From positions 310,001 to 374,000 of the forward strand of contig NZ_LT629804.1 of the NCBI RefSeq assembly GCF_900105865.1: 64,000 nt of DNA. The letters run 5' to 3'. Both the position numbers and the translations under genes were made by a program. The stretch is from Arcanobacterium phocae. GTDB taxonomy: Bacteria; Actinomycetota; Actinomycetes; Actinomycetales; Actinomycetaceae. Below are positions 26,495-35,325 of the stretch, one piece after another. Under the pieces are notes generated by a model that saw only the letters and a program-made list of their open reading frames with translations, was not told where the DNA came from and searched no databases. Numbering within the stretch: position 1 is the first letter of the stretch; each line of letters starts with the position of its first letter.

Positions 26495-26513
26495 CCTCCG
26501 TGATTATTGGAGG
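26495..26513 (-). promoter_or_regulatory. Shine-Dalgarno-sequestering hairpin before thiB
   Basis: On the minus strand CCTCC (26513-26509) is followed after nine bases by GGAGG (26499-26495), the thiB ribosome binding site. Pairing of the two would hide the site. It lies about 50 nt downstream of the TPP aptamer and is a natural expression platform for translational control. Confidence 0.6.
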
Positions 26514-26561
26514 GCCTGCCACTTTCAGGTATAACCCTAAATATGTAGCAAGGAGAGAACT

Positions 26562-26646
26562 CACTTCCTCCGCCGGTATGACCCGGATCAGGTATGAGGG
26601 TCTGCAGTTTCATTCTGCACTCTCAGCGCATTCGCGCTCCCCTGTG
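26562..26646 (-). promoter_or_regulatory. TPP riboswitch (THI element)
   Basis: The minus strand contains the THI-box landmarks in order: the P1 strand with GGGGAGC, GCTGAGAGTGC (CUGAGA element), GCAGACCCTCATACCTGATC (the ACCY...GAUC element), then CGGGTCATACCGGCGGAGG and the closing GAAGTG. The conserved sequence is nearly complete and the element is oriented toward thiB-thiP-thiQ. TPP binding should lower expression. Confidence 0.95.
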
Positions 26647-26696
26647 ACGTCTCAATCCTATCATTGCTCACCGGAAAAGATTCATACCAACAGACA

Positions 26697-26740
26697 TAAT
26701 GGCAGCTGGGGTCAGTCACATCAGACCCCAGCTGCCATTA
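26697..26740 (-). terminator. terminator of the DUF4235 gene
   Basis: A 17-bp perfect stem (TAATGGCAGCTGGGGTC and its complement) with a 10-nt loop sits 11 bp after the stop codon. No strong T-run follows, so the efficiency is uncertain. It also separates this gene from the riboswitch leader. Confidence 0.7.
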
Positions 26741-26751
26741 CAGTTCATAAC

Positions 26752-26994
26752 CTATTTTTGTTGGTACCACTGTGCTGTCTTGTGTTGCATCGCTTCGTTG
26801 ACGAATGCAGTAACACCTGCCGTAACAGCTGCAAAGGTCGCAACCTGCGCTAATGGCAGATCGGCGTCAGTTTCATCCCCATTGGGTGTTGCCTTGCCAA
26901 ATCCTTTTTCCCACACCAGTGTGACAACTTGCCGCGCAACCATTCCAGCAGCAGCACCGGTGGCCAAACTCAAGAGCCGGTATCCGAGATTCAT
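26752..26994 (-). CDS. DUF4235 domain-containing small membrane protein
   Basis: An 80-residue protein with two hydrophobic helices (about 5-27 and 49-66) joined by a short acidic loop. The pattern of a Gly/Ala-rich first helix with ARQVVTLVWEKGFGK, and a second helix followed by a Lys/Gln end, matches the actinobacterial DUF4235 family of unknown function. GAAGGAAAGAG precedes the ATG. It has its own terminator. Confidence 0.75.
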   Translation of the reverse strand: MNLGYRLLSLATGAAAGMVARQVVTLVWEKGFGKATPNGDETDADLPLAQVATFAAVTAGVTAFVNEAMQHKTAQWYQQK

Positions 26995-27121
26995 CTCTTT
27001 CCTTCCTTCATTGGCCTGCCAAAATATCTGGCAGACACACCTCCCAGTCTACCGTGTCACTAAAACTCGGTCATGAGCATCGATAGTATTCATTTATGCC
27101 CTATCGCATCCCACAGCCGAG

Positions 27122-27703
27122 CTAACGGGACACGTCAATTCGGTGAAAGTTCAGGTATGAACGCGAAGCAGTTGGACCACGCTGACCTTGGTACCGTGAT
27201 TCGTTTGTACCCGAACCATAAGGTTGCTCTGCCGGCGAGGAGAGCTGGAAGAAACACAGCTGCCCAATCTTCATTCCCGGGTAGAGCTTAATCGGCATTG
27301 TCGCTGTGTTAGATAATTCGAGCGTAATGTGACCCGAGAACCCTGGATCAATAAAACCAGCAGTGGAATGGGTGAGCAAGCCGAGCCGTCCGAGACTAGA
27401 TTTACCTTCCAACCGGGCAGCCACGTTATCACCTAAGGAGACAAATTCGTAGGTCGCTCCCAGTACGAATTCGCCAGGGTGAAGCACGAAAGCTCCATCC
27501 GGCTCAACCTCAACAAGCCGGGTTAATTCGGGCTGTTCTTTCGCCGGATCAATCACATCATATTTGTGATTGGAGAAAAGCCGGAACATTCGATCTAGGT
27601 GGACATCCACACTAGATGGCTGGATCATGGCCGGATCCCACGGATCTAATTCGATGTGACCGGCAGAAACAAATTGTGCGATATCGCGATCAGAGAGAAG
27701 CAT
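27122..27703 (-). CDS. dcd: dCTP deaminase
   Basis: The enzyme converts dCTP to dUTP, or directly to dUMP in the bifunctional actinobacterial type. The 193-residue protein shows [31 protein letters not shown] and the catalytic/nucleotide segment [20 protein letters not shown] then [15 protein letters not shown], where the Glu and Ser/Arg/Lys residues form the active site. I start at the ATG at 27703 (MLLSDRDI, the family N-terminus); the frame is open to 27742. It is divergent from the DtxR-family gene, 41 bp apart. Confidence 0.94.
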   Translation of the reverse strand: MLLSDRDIAQFVSAGHIELDPWDPAMIQPSSVDVHLDRMFRLFSNHKYDVIDPAKEQPELTRLVEVEPDGAFVLHPGEFVLGATYEFVSLGDNVAARLEGKSSLGRLGLLTHSTAGFIDPGFSGHITLELSNTATMPIKLYPGMKIGQLCFFQLSSPAEQPYGSGTNESRYQGQRGPTASRSYLNFHRIDVSR

Positions 27704-27744
27704 TCTTTTATTGTGCCATGAGTTGAACGTGTTACCATGCACAT

Positions 27745-28416
27745 ATGCCCATTTCTTCGTTATCTGAAAGTACTCAAAATTACGTTAAGGCTATCTGGTC
27801 ACTGCAAGAGTGGTCAGACGAGCCAGTAACAACCTCGAGTTTGGCGGCGCGTACTGGTGTAAAACTGTCTACCGCCTCGGACGCTATCCGTAAATTAAAA
27901 GACCAAGGGTTGGTGCACCATGCTCCGTATGGAGCTGTTGATTTAACCGATGTGGGGCGTGCGCTCGCGGTGGCAATGGTTCGTCGTCATCGCCTTATTG
28001 AAACGTTTCTAGTGGAATTTCTCGGTTATCCATGGGATGAAGTCCATGACGAAGCCGAGATCCTCGAGCATGCTGTGTCAGATGTGATGGTTGAGCGCTT
28101 GGCAACGAAATTAGGAAACCCGGAACGCGACCCGCACGGTGATCCGATCCCGGCAGCTGACGGGACAGTGGTCCGCCCGCCCGCGTTTTTATTGAGTACT
28201 GTGACGGCGGGCGGAACGTACCGTATTGAACGTATTGCAGACAACGACGCTGAACTCTTGCGTTTCTTTGATAGTCACAACATCTCGTATGGACAAGTAA
28301 TCACAACAAAACCACCGGCTCCGTATTCAGATTCCATCGAGGTTAGTATTGCCGGGTCTGCGCCAGTTCTATTAGGAAGTGGCGCATTATGTTCGATCTG
28401 GGTTACTCCAGTATAG
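27745..28416 (+). CDS. DtxR/MntR-family metal-dependent regulator
   Basis: A 223-residue regulator with an N-terminal winged helix ([15 protein letters not shown], then [20 protein letters not shown], residues 10-55), the dimerisation/metal domain ([20 protein letters not shown] and [16 protein letters not shown], with His/Glu/Asp candidates for metal ligands) and a C-terminal SH3-like domain. It is convergent with the Mn/Zn ABC operon, 30 bp away, making it the likely regulator of that operon. Manganese is favoured over iron from context only. Confidence 0.88.
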   Translation: MPISSLSESTQNYVKAIWSLQEWSDEPVTTSSLAARTGVKLSTASDAIRKLKDQGLVHHAPYGAVDLTDVGRALAVAMVRRHRLIETFLVEFLGYPWDEVHDEAEILEHAVSDVMVERLATKLGNPERDPHGDPIPAADGTVVRPPAFLLSTVTAGGTYRIERIADNDAELLRFFDSHNISYGQVITTKPPAPYSDSIEVSIAGSAPVLLGSGALCSIWVTPV

Positions 28417-28446
28417 TTCCGTTACCTGTTATGACCAGATGAAATA

Positions 28447-29313
28447 CTAGTCAATCTGCTGTGCTTGATGAACAAAGTTTTTCGCTTTGCCAACAATGAG
28501 CACGATTGTGAATGCCAACCCGTAACAGACCGCCATAGCGGCTGAAGTTGGGGCATGCAGAACGTAGGCAATCCAGAATCCTATAATGGAACCGCCTACC
28601 GCGACGATCATTGTTCCGATCATCATATGTTTCATCGAATTACTGAAGAGTCGAGCGGTTGCAGCAGGTGCGATCATAAGTGCCACGATCAAGATAGCTC
28701 CGGCAGCATTAAATGCAGCGGTTACGGTCACGGCCACGAGGAACATGAAAATGGTATCGACGGCTCTGGTTCTGATTCCGATCGTGCTAGAGAATGCCGG
28801 ATCAAAACTGGTGATTTTCAGCCGTGGATACATGAACCATATGGCGATAGCGTTTGCCAGCAACACAACGAGTAAGACGTATAAATATTTCGGCCCATAC
28901 GATACGCCACCAATAATCAATTGATGCCAGGCAGCTAGATTGAGGTCGCCAGATAGTACAACGTGAGTATCTAGATGCAGGTTGCCAAAGTTGAGCGATA
29001 TTAGAATCACGCCAACCGAGAAAAGCATCGGGAAGATAAGCCCTTGCGGAGCATCTCCAGAAACGAATCCGGACCGCACTAGCCAGTCGTTTCCCAGAAC
29101 CACCACCAGGCCGGCGATCGCTGCACCAACGATAAGTAGCGGTGAGTCGAAATCGTGTGTTACATAGTATCCCATCACGATACCGGGAAGAATTGCGTGA
29201 CTCATGGCATCGACCAACATGGAGCTACGGCGCAACACGATGAATGATCCGGGCAGTGCACATACTAGGGCAGTGACGATAGCCAGTAGGCTTGTTCCGA
29301 CGACGAAGCTCAT
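28447..29313 (-). CDS. metal (Mn/Zn) ABC transporter permease
   Basis: A 288-residue ABC-3 family permease with about eight helices. The family landmarks are RRSSMLVDAMSHAILPGIVM (residues 28-47) and, in the centre, GIRTRAVDTIFMFLVAVTVT with FNAAGAILIVALMIAPAATA. Fourth gene of the operon; the ATG overlaps the preceding permease stop by 4 bp. Confidence 0.92.
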   Translation of the reverse strand: MSFVVGTSLLAIVTALVCALPGSFIVLRRSSMLVDAMSHAILPGIVMGYYVTHDFDSPLLIVGAAIAGLVVVLGNDWLVRSGFVSGDAPQGLIFPMLFSVGVILISLNFGNLHLDTHVVLSGDLNLAAWHQLIIGGVSYGPKYLYVLLVVLLANAIAIWFMYPRLKITSFDPAFSSTIGIRTRAVDTIFMFLVAVTVTAAFNAAGAILIVALMIAPAATARLFSNSMKHMMIGTMIVAVGGSIIGFWIAYVLHAPTSAAMAVCYGLAFTIVLIVGKAKNFVHQAQQID

Positions 29314-30239
29314 ACGTTGCGTCCTAGGAGATAGTTTTTGAGTTTAGTGCGGGCTCGCCGTCGGGAAATAATCTGCATGACGAGTGAACGGCGTGGAGAG
29401 AAAATAAGCGAGATAACGAAAATCGTGAATAGTACGATCACAATCATTGGCCCGGTTGGGACTTTGCCGAGAGTGACAGCTAGATAGGCTCCGATTCCGG
29501 AACCGGCGGCTCCGATAAGTGCTGAAAGCATCACCATAGTACCAAGTCTGCTGGTCCATTGACGGGCGGCGGCCGGTGGCGTGATCACAAACGCAATCAT
29601 GACAACAAGGCCTACTGCGCGCACTCCAATAACGGAAGCAATCACGATAGCGGCAAACATGAGAGTGTCGATAACTTTACCGCGGATACCCATCATGGAC
29701 GCGTGGATTGGATCGAAGGTGCGCGCAGCGAATTCTTTCCAGAAGATTGCCACGATTGCGAGTGCTATTCCGCCCACTGCTAAGGATGTGTAGAAGTCGC
29801 TTTTCGTTATTGTGGAGGCGTTACCAAAAAGATAGTCTTGAATGCCACCTTTACCAGGGAAAGCCCCATCGGAAATGATTCGCATCAAGAGCATCCCGGC
29901 ACCGAAGAACAAGGATAGTGTCACTGCCATAGCCGAATCGACGTGAACTTTCGAGTTACGCACGATCCAGTGGGTGAACAGAACAGCGGAGGTTCCCACA
30001 ATGACTGCGCCGATAATAAGCGCAAGCATGTTTCTGCCATCGGATTGCAGGATCACCACTGTAAATAAAAATGCAGCGAGAGTGCCCGGCAATGCTGAGT
30101 GGGAGATAACATCAGAGATCATTGATTGCTTACGTAAGTATGCAAATGATCCTAGCGCTCCGGCCACAAATCCAATGGTCATGGTTCCAAAGAAGACCAT
30201 CCGGAAAGTATGATCGGAAAAGAACTCAATGAGATTCAC
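29310..30239 (-). CDS. metal (Mn/Zn) ABC transporter permease
   Basis: A 309-residue ABC-3 permease with SFAYLRKQSMISDVISHSAL near the N-terminus and GIRGKVIDTLMFAAIVIASV, followed by RAVGLVVMIAFVITPPAAAR, in the centre. I start it at the GTG at 30239, which overlaps the ATPase stop (GTGA) and has GGGAG eight nt upstream; the frame extends five codons further to 30254. The C-terminus is Arg/Lys-rich and cytosolic. Confidence 0.9.
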   Translation of the reverse strand: MNLIEFFSDHTFRMVFFGTMTIGFVAGALGSFAYLRKQSMISDVISHSALPGTLAAFLFTVVILQSDGRNMLALIIGAVIVGTSAVLFTHWIVRNSKVHVDSAMAVTLSLFFGAGMLLMRIISDGAFPGKGGIQDYLFGNASTITKSDFYTSLAVGGIALAIVAIFWKEFAARTFDPIHASMMGIRGKVIDTLMFAAIVIASVIGVRAVGLVVMIAFVITPPAAARQWTSRLGTMVMLSALIGAAGSGIGAYLAVTLGKVPTGPMIVIVLFTIFVISLIFSPRRSLVMQIISRRRARTKLKNYLLGRNV

Positions 30240-30994
30240 GCGAAGTTCTCCCACTCGTCATTGTCCGAAACCTGATAAGTAGTGCGGATATTGGCGTCAG
30301 TTAGAGTTGTTTCACATGGACCACTAGCAATTATTTGACGATTGAGCAAGGTGACGTGGTCGCAATAGTCGGCGACGGTTGCTAAATCGTGGTGCACAAT
30401 AACTACTGTTTTCCCTTCGGACCGCAATCGGTGCAAGACGTCAACGATAGCCCGTTGGCTTTTCGCGTCAACACCTTGGAACGGTTCGTCCATGAAGTAA
30501 ATATCTGGTTGTTGAACGAGTGCGCGTGCTAGGAATACCCGTTGGCGTTGCCCGCCAGAGAGTTCACCAATTTGCCGGTCCACTAATTCGGGGATCCCGG
30601 TTTGTTCTAGTGCGGCCGTAGCCTGTGCTCGTTCTTTACGCCCTGGCCGGCGCAGCCAACCAAGTTTTCCATATGTTCCCATAGTGACGACGTCAATCAC
30701 CGTTGTTGGAAAATCCCAATCGACGCTGACACTTTGTGGCATGTAGCCAACACGTTCCCGAACGTGGTTCAATGGTTGACCAAAAAATTCAGCAGTACCT
30801 GTTAACGGCTTAACAAGCCCGAGCATTGCTTTGATCAGGGTAGATTTGCCGGCTCCGTTAGGCCCCACGATACCCATGACGATACCTTCTGGAACGGTGA
30901 AATCGACACCATATAGGACTGGGTCTACGCGGTAGCACACCGACATGTTCTGGGTTGAACATGCCGGTGTGCGCGCTGGAGTTTCGATTGTCAC
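30236..30994 (-). CDS. metal (Mn/Zn) ABC transporter ATP-binding protein
   Basis: A 252-residue ABC ATPase: Walker A GPNGAGKST, Q-loop GYMPQSVSVDWDFP (typical of the Zn/Mn uptake subgroup), signature LSGGQRQRVFLARAL, Walker B IYFMDEPFQGVD and H-loop VIVHHDL. The ATG overlaps the binding-protein stop by 4 bp. It works with the two ABC-3 permeases downstream. Confidence 0.94.
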   Translation of the reverse strand: MTIETPARTPACSTQNMSVCYRVDPVLYGVDFTVPEGIVMGIVGPNGAGKSTLIKAMLGLVKPLTGTAEFFGQPLNHVRERVGYMPQSVSVDWDFPTTVIDVVTMGTYGKLGWLRRPGRKERAQATAALEQTGIPELVDRQIGELSGGQRQRVFLARALVQQPDIYFMDEPFQGVDAKSQRAIVDVLHRLRSEGKTVVIVHHDLATVADYCDHVTLLNRQIIASGPCETTLTDANIRTTYQVSDNDEWENFA

Positions 30995-31938
30995 TTGCTC
31001 AAAGCTTCGGAAACAGCCTTGGCGTTGTGCATCAGCGTTCCGAGGTAGGTATCGACGCCTTTTTCTGCACCAAGGGAGTCGGCGAAGAGCTCTTCGTCAG
31101 AAATCTTTACGTCCCAGCCATTAGCGTGGACTGCTTCTTGAAGGGCCTTGATTGCCTGTGGGTTAGCAAGGTTGTCAAGGAAGATTACTGGGACTTTCTT
31201 GTCTGCAATAAGCTTAGCTAGCTCAGAGATTTCTTGGGTGGAAAGCTTTGCTTCGGAGGAGACAAAGTCGGTTGCGTGAACTTCAAGGTTGAAGGTCTGT
31301 CCGAAGTAGTTAAATGCATCGTGACCAGAGATAAGGATGCGTGGTTCGGCGACCTTGTCAAGTAGTTTCTTTGCCTCAGCAGCTGTGGTCTTGATTTCTT
31401 CGCGGTACTTGGCCACGTTCTTTTGATACATATCAGCATTGTCTGGATCGATTTCCGCGATCTTATCTGCCGCTGCTTGTACGGCGAGTGACCAACCCTC
31501 TGGGTTGTTCCAGATGTGCGGATCGTGCAGTTCGTTGCCTTCTTCATCGGTCTCTGGCCATGGCAAGAGGTACTTCTCATCAAGAGTGTTTCCGACGGCG
31601 ATCTGCTTGTCGCCGAGCGATTCGAGCTTGTCGAGCATTTGAGCTTCGAGATGCAAACCGCTCCAGATAACGACGTCAGCGTTTTGGAGTTCTTCGATGT
31701 CCTTGGTAGTTGGCTGGTAGGTGTGTGGGTCTCCACCTGGTCCAACCATAGTGATGACCTTTGCATCTGGTGCAATGTTAGCGACAGCATCGGCAATGTA
31801 ACCGGTTGTCGCAAATACTGTCAGTTGCTTTTCTGACTTTTCGGCTTTTTCTTCTGAAGCTGAGGAACAGCCAGAAAGAAGTAGTGCACTGGCAATAATT
31901 GCGGTAAAACCAGCTTTGACAGCGGAGCGAATCTTCAT
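30991..31938 (-). CDS. metal ABC transporter substrate-binding lipoprotein (TroA/MntA-like)
   Basis: A 315-residue cluster A-I binding protein. Lipobox LLLSGC gives Cys24. The metal site is suggested by GGDPHTYQPTTKD (first His), WSGLHLEAQML (second His), SGHDAFNYFG (third His) and an Asp near VIFLDNLANP. The His-rich loop of ZnuA is missing, which favours Mn or Fe over Zn. It is the first gene of the operon, with operator-like palindromes 50-110 bp upstream. Confidence 0.92.
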   Translation of the reverse strand: MKIRSAVKAGFTAIIASALLLSGCSSASEEKAEKSEKQLTVFATTGYIADAVANIAPDAKVITMVGPGGDPHTYQPTTKDIEELQNADVVIWSGLHLEAQMLDKLESLGDKQIAVGNTLDEKYLLPWPETDEEGNELHDPHIWNNPEGWSLAVQAAADKIAEIDPDNADMYQKNVAKYREEIKTTAAEAKKLLDKVAEPRILISGHDAFNYFGQTFNLEVHATDFVSSEAKLSTQEISELAKLIADKKVPVIFLDNLANPQAIKALQEAVHANGWDVKISDEELFADSLGAEKGVDTYLGTLMHNAKAVSEALSK

Positions 31939-31990
31939 AGAAAACTCTTTCGTTATTGTGAATATCTTCGTCTCGTTCTGAGAGCTAAGG

Positions 31991-32007
31991 TAAGCGACAG
32001 TCGCTTA
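31991..32007. promoter_or_regulatory. perfect palindrome upstream of the metal ABC operon
   Basis: TAAGCGACAGTCGCTTA is a perfect 8-1-8 palindrome 53 bp before the binding-protein start. Size and symmetry fit a DtxR/MntR-family operator. Confidence 0.65.
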
Positions 32008-32011
32008 TACT

Positions 32012-32042
32012 TAAGCTAAACTACAGCTTAGGCTCACCTTAA
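32012..32042. promoter_or_regulatory. second operator-like site, DtxR-box-like
   Basis: TAAGCT (32012-32017), seven bases, then AGCTTA (32025-32030) form an inverted repeat. The overlapping sequence to 32042 reads, on the minus strand, TTAAGGTGAGCCTAAGC, which resembles the DtxR consensus TTAGGTTAGCCTAA. It could serve a second metal regulator or the same dimer type in tandem. Confidence 0.55.
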
Positions 32043-32226
32043 TTCAAGGGCATACGTCTGCTTGTTCCTTAAACCACACATATTTGCCCAACAATTCCCA
32101 AACTATCGGCACATATTATCGGAATAATCTATGTCACTTTTAACGCCTGCATCCAAAATTCGGGAAACATCTCTCATTATCTGAACTTATTTCTTTGAAA
32201 AGCCACTAAGGCGGTAACATCATTTC

Positions 32227-32730
32227 ATGGCATACCATGCAGACACCACGGATTTGACCGGAAAAGAAGTACTCCTTTGGGACCAGTTTGGCGATGCAAT
32301 GCGCGAATTGGCTCAAAATATCGCTGATTCAGGATTTCGCCCAGAAGTCATCATCGCCATTGCTCGTGGCGGCCTCCTCCCGGCGGGTGCACTAACCTAC
32401 GCCTTAGGCACAAAATTATCGGATGCAATGAATATCGAATTTTACACCGATATTGAGCAAACATTGCCAGACCCAGTCTTGCTTGAACCTCTCCTTGACA
32501 CCGAATCCATTAAGGGCAAGAAATTACTCGTCGTTGACGATGTTGCAGATTCAGGTCGCACACTGAAAATGGCAATCGATATGCTCACCGAGCTTGGGGC
32601 GGACGTGCGATCAGCCGTCATTTACGATAAGCCACGTTCCGTTATCAAGCCTGATTATTCATGGAAGGCAACCGATAAGTGGATTGTATTCCCGTGGTCT
32701 TCTCAGCCACCGGTAACACCGAACAAGTAA
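32227..32730 (+). CDS. phosphoribosyltransferase family protein
   Basis: A 167-residue type I PRTase. The PRPP loop is LLVVDDVADSGRTLKMAIDM (about residues 99-118), with the acidic pair VDDVADSG. An N-terminal strand VIIAIARGGLLPAGALTYAL is typical of Gpt/Hpt-like enzymes. The purine base cannot be told; the closest type is a xanthine-guanine PRTase. TAACAT lies 6 nt before the ATG, suggesting a leaderless mRNA. A bidirectional terminator follows. Confidence 0.87.
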   Translation: MAYHADTTDLTGKEVLLWDQFGDAMRELAQNIADSGFRPEVIIAIARGGLLPAGALTYALGTKLSDAMNIEFYTDIEQTLPDPVLLEPLLDTESIKGKKLLVVDDVADSGRTLKMAIDMLTELGADVRSAVIYDKPRSVIKPDYSWKATDKWIVFPWSSQPPVTPNK

Positions 32731-32747
32731 GACTATAAACTTTCATT

Positions 32748-32782
32748 AACGTGGGTGAGTGGATTTTCCACTCACCCACGTT
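32748..32782. terminator. bidirectional terminator between the PRTase gene and aroD
   Basis: A 15-bp stem (AACGTGGGTGAGTGG and its complement) with a short ATTTT loop sits between convergent genes, 18 bp after the PRTase stop and 6 bp before the aroD stop. Confidence 0.85.
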
Positions 32783-32787
32783 TCACA

Positions 32788-33537
32788 CTACTCATCGTGA
32801 GTTAAAGCTAGTTTGACCTCAGAAATATGTGGCTGTCCGGGAGCAGAGGGACGCGATACCGCCGCAAACGTTGCTACCGAACCGTACTTCCACCCTTCGA
32901 TTCGGGCCCGTCGTCCCGGTTCTCCCATCGCAACCGCAATAACCATCCGGCCAGTTTCCGCAGTGACATTCCGGGTAACCTCAAGCAACCGATCGACGTC
33001 GTCGTCATTATGTGCGGCCACCGCTAGCTTAGCCACTACTCCTTCGATCGCAAGCATATCTTCGAACATGATGCGCAAAATATCTGAATCTGGGGTCGTC
33101 AGCCAATTGTGATCCGAAATCACCACTGTGAAACCTAGTTCCTGCGCTCGGCGAGCCAAATCCGGTGCAGCCCGGTGCCAGTATTCAATGTCAACCGCAA
33201 TTCGCTCTGCCGGCACTTGCAACTGCAGTAAGGTGTCAAGCATCTCAGCCAGCAACAACCGGTATCTACCGTCACTCACCTTAATCTCGCCACCCTGTTT
33301 CTCGGTGCGAATCGTCAACAAAATAGGGACCGTCGTCGCATCAATCAATTGCGGGATAATCTCTGAACCGAGCGTTGAAAATGAGAAGTTCGGGTGGTCA
33401 CCAAACAACATATCCACACGCCATTCCACCACATCTGCCCCAGCATCTTGAGCTTCGCGGGCTTCTTGGACAAGCATAGCCGAAGTGGTTCCGAGCAATG
33501 GTACGATGACTGTTCGGGTATGCGGAGAAAAAATCAT
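32788..33537 (-). CDS. aroD: type I 3-dehydroquinate dehydratase
   Basis: It dehydrates 3-dehydroquinate to 3-dehydroshikimate in the shikimate pathway. The 249-residue enzyme carries DVVEWRVDML (substrate-binding Glu-x-Arg), the His-containing VVISDHNWLTTP and the Schiff-base lysine in VVAKLAVAAHND (Lys170). GRRARIEGWKYGSVATFA near the end has the conserved Arg/Ser. I start at the ATG at 33537 because AAGGAG lies 5 nt upstream; the frame is open to 33564. Confidence 0.94.
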   Translation of the reverse strand: MIFSPHTRTVIVPLLGTTSAMLVQEAREAQDAGADVVEWRVDMLFGDHPNFSFSTLGSEIIPQLIDATTVPILLTIRTEKQGGEIKVSDGRYRLLLAEMLDTLLQLQVPAERIAVDIEYWHRAAPDLARRAQELGFTVVISDHNWLTTPDSDILRIMFEDMLAIEGVVAKLAVAAHNDDDVDRLLEVTRNVTAETGRMVIAVAMGEPGRRARIEGWKYGSVATFAAVSRPSAPGQPHISEVKLALTHDE

Positions 33538-33655
33538 TCCGGCTCCTTTGACGCAATACGGCATTCTTCGCTATCAACGATACCGCAGTGCGGGTCTATC
33601 AGGTAGAGTGTGCCATGGAAAGTTTTTATAGCTGGTAGCTAATAAAGGGGGACGT

Positions 33656-34525
33656 ATGACGATCAACTTTGATCAGTTCGATCCAGCTGACGCACCGCCT
33701 CCTGCACCGGCAACAAAATCAAAAGGGCCAGTTTACTTTTTCATTGCAAGCCTCGGGGTGCTCGTCGTCGTATCGATTATTATTCTGTTCACTTCTGTTA
33801 TTGGCCGGGGCCGCGACTTGGCAGAGACACCATCACAGCCAGTAGTCAGTCAAAAATCAACAGAGGCAGAACCAGCAGAACCGTCCAATACTCCTCTAGA
33901 CGACTCCGCTCTGCAGCAAGCAATGCAATCGTCCACCTGTAGCGACCCTATGGCCGATGCAACCCCCGTTTTCGACTTTGTTCTGGCAGCAACGTCGAGC
34001 AATAAATGGAACGAAAAGACCCAAAAAATCGTTACCAATGGTCTAGCTACGCTCAACCGCACCTGCCGGCAACACGTTCCACATCTCCTCGCAGTTCAAC
34101 ATGCTCTCGTTGACCCGCAAGCACCGCCACAGTTAAATTCACTTGTCAAAGACGCCAACTGGATAAGTCGCCAACATCCGGCGCCTAGTGATGCTCAGAT
34201 CCCAACTGGGCGATTCACAACCGGACTGCGCAACATTCACTGCTCGATCGAATCGGGTGGAGCTTCTTGCACGATCAATAAGTATTTATGGCCGGCACCA
34301 GCAAAATGTGAAGGAAGCCCAGCAACATTCCGGATAGATGCATCGATGGAAGAACCCGTAGGTGGCTGCACCTCACCAGTTGTTGCCGAAACTGAATACG
34401 AGTACGGAACGACGTTAGCAAACAACGGTTATGCTTGTAGCGTCGAGGCAACTGGTATTTCGTGCTGGTCTGAATTCACTGGACACGGTTTTGAATTGAG
34501 TCGCGAAAAGTTACGGAAGTTCTAG
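33656..34525 (+). CDS. hypothetical membrane-anchored protein
   Basis: I do not recognise this 289-residue protein. A Pro/Ala-rich cytosolic N-terminus of about 24 residues precedes one transmembrane helix (about 25-50, VYFFIASLGVLVVVSIIILF). The rest should be outside and contains about eight cysteines, many near CSIESGGASC and NGYACSVEATGISCWSEF, so disulfides are likely. The Cys-rich C-terminal repeat pattern resembles secreted actinobacterial proteins of unknown function. AAGGGGGACGT precedes the ATG. The YwiC-like gene starts 3 bp after the stop, so they form an operon. Confidence 0.75.
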   Translation: MTINFDQFDPADAPPPAPATKSKGPVYFFIASLGVLVVVSIIILFTSVIGRGRDLAETPSQPVVSQKSTEAEPAEPSNTPLDDSALQQAMQSSTCSDPMADATPVFDFVLAATSSNKWNEKTQKIVTNGLATLNRTCRQHVPHLLAVQHALVDPQAPPQLNSLVKDANWISRQHPAPSDAQIPTGRFTTGLRNIHCSIESGGASCTINKYLWPAPAKCEGSPATFRIDASMEEPVGGCTSPVVAETEYEYGTTLANNGYACSVEATGISCWSEFTGHGFELSREKLRKF

Positions 34526-34528
34526 TTA

Positions 34529-35305
34529 GTGGCACCACAACGTAAAACTCGCTGGGTCCCGAATTATCACGGGGCCTGGGCAATGATCTTTATCCCGCCA
34601 ATACTCGGTATTATTGCCGGCGGTTTCGTCTGGCAGCACATCATTTTACTGGCCCTATGGTGGGTGGGATATTTTGATTTCTTCGCTATTGGATTGTGGC
34701 TTCGTAGTCGGCGTAAACCACGCTATCTCCTACCCGTTCTTACCTACAGTAGTATCTGCGCAGTTCTTGGCCTTGCTTTAGCGTTCCTCAAACCAGCATT
34801 ACTGATCTGGATACCGATTTTTCTCCCACTTATTGCAGTAACATTTTGGCAATCAGCAATTCGTGCCGATAGGTCAATGCTTAACGATACAGTGACAGTT
34901 ATAGCAGCGTCACTGCTCCTTCCAGTTGCCTATCAGCTCGGTTCTCTCGACGGCCCCACTGATTCGTGGAATCAGGTCTGGCTCCACACCGCACTAGTTT
35001 TTGGCTATTTTTTAGGCACAGTTTTCTACGTGAAAACAAATATTCGCCAACGTGGTCATCAAAATTGGCTAGCCGCATCAGTCGGATGGCACCTAGTCTG
35101 GTGTACGCTGGCTACGATTGCAGCCTGGTTTATCGACGACGTTCACCTGTCTCCTTGGCATGTAGCTATCTGGATCATGTTGACTATCCGCGCCTATCTA
35201 GTTCCGTGGTGGGGTGCACGCCACGGCTGGGTGAGCGCGAAAACACTCGGAATTGGTGAAATCGCTGCTTCAGCTGCGGTTATGGCAACGCTTCTTGTGT
35301 CATAG
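34529..35305 (+). CDS. YwiC-like family membrane protein
   Basis: A 258-residue protein with about eight hydrophobic helices. The N-terminus RWVPNYHGAWAMIFIPPILG is the signature of YwiC-like proteins (a short charged start, N/P-HGAWAM), a family of unknown function. It starts at a GTG three bases after the previous stop. A link with respiration or heme transport has been suggested for neighbours in some genomes, but nothing here supports it. Confidence 0.8.
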   Translation: MAPQRKTRWVPNYHGAWAMIFIPPILGIIAGGFVWQHIILLALWWVGYFDFFAIGLWLRSRRKPRYLLPVLTYSSICAVLGLALAFLKPALLIWIPIFLPLIAVTFWQSAIRADRSMLNDTVTVIAASLLLPVAYQLGSLDGPTDSWNQVWLHTALVFGYFLGTVFYVKTNIRQRGHQNWLAASVGWHLVWCTLATIAAWFIDDVHLSPWHVAIWIMLTIRAYLVPWWGARHGWVSAKTLGIGEIAASAAVMATLLVS

Positions 35306-35325
35306 TGACCTGATAAGCTGTCCAT

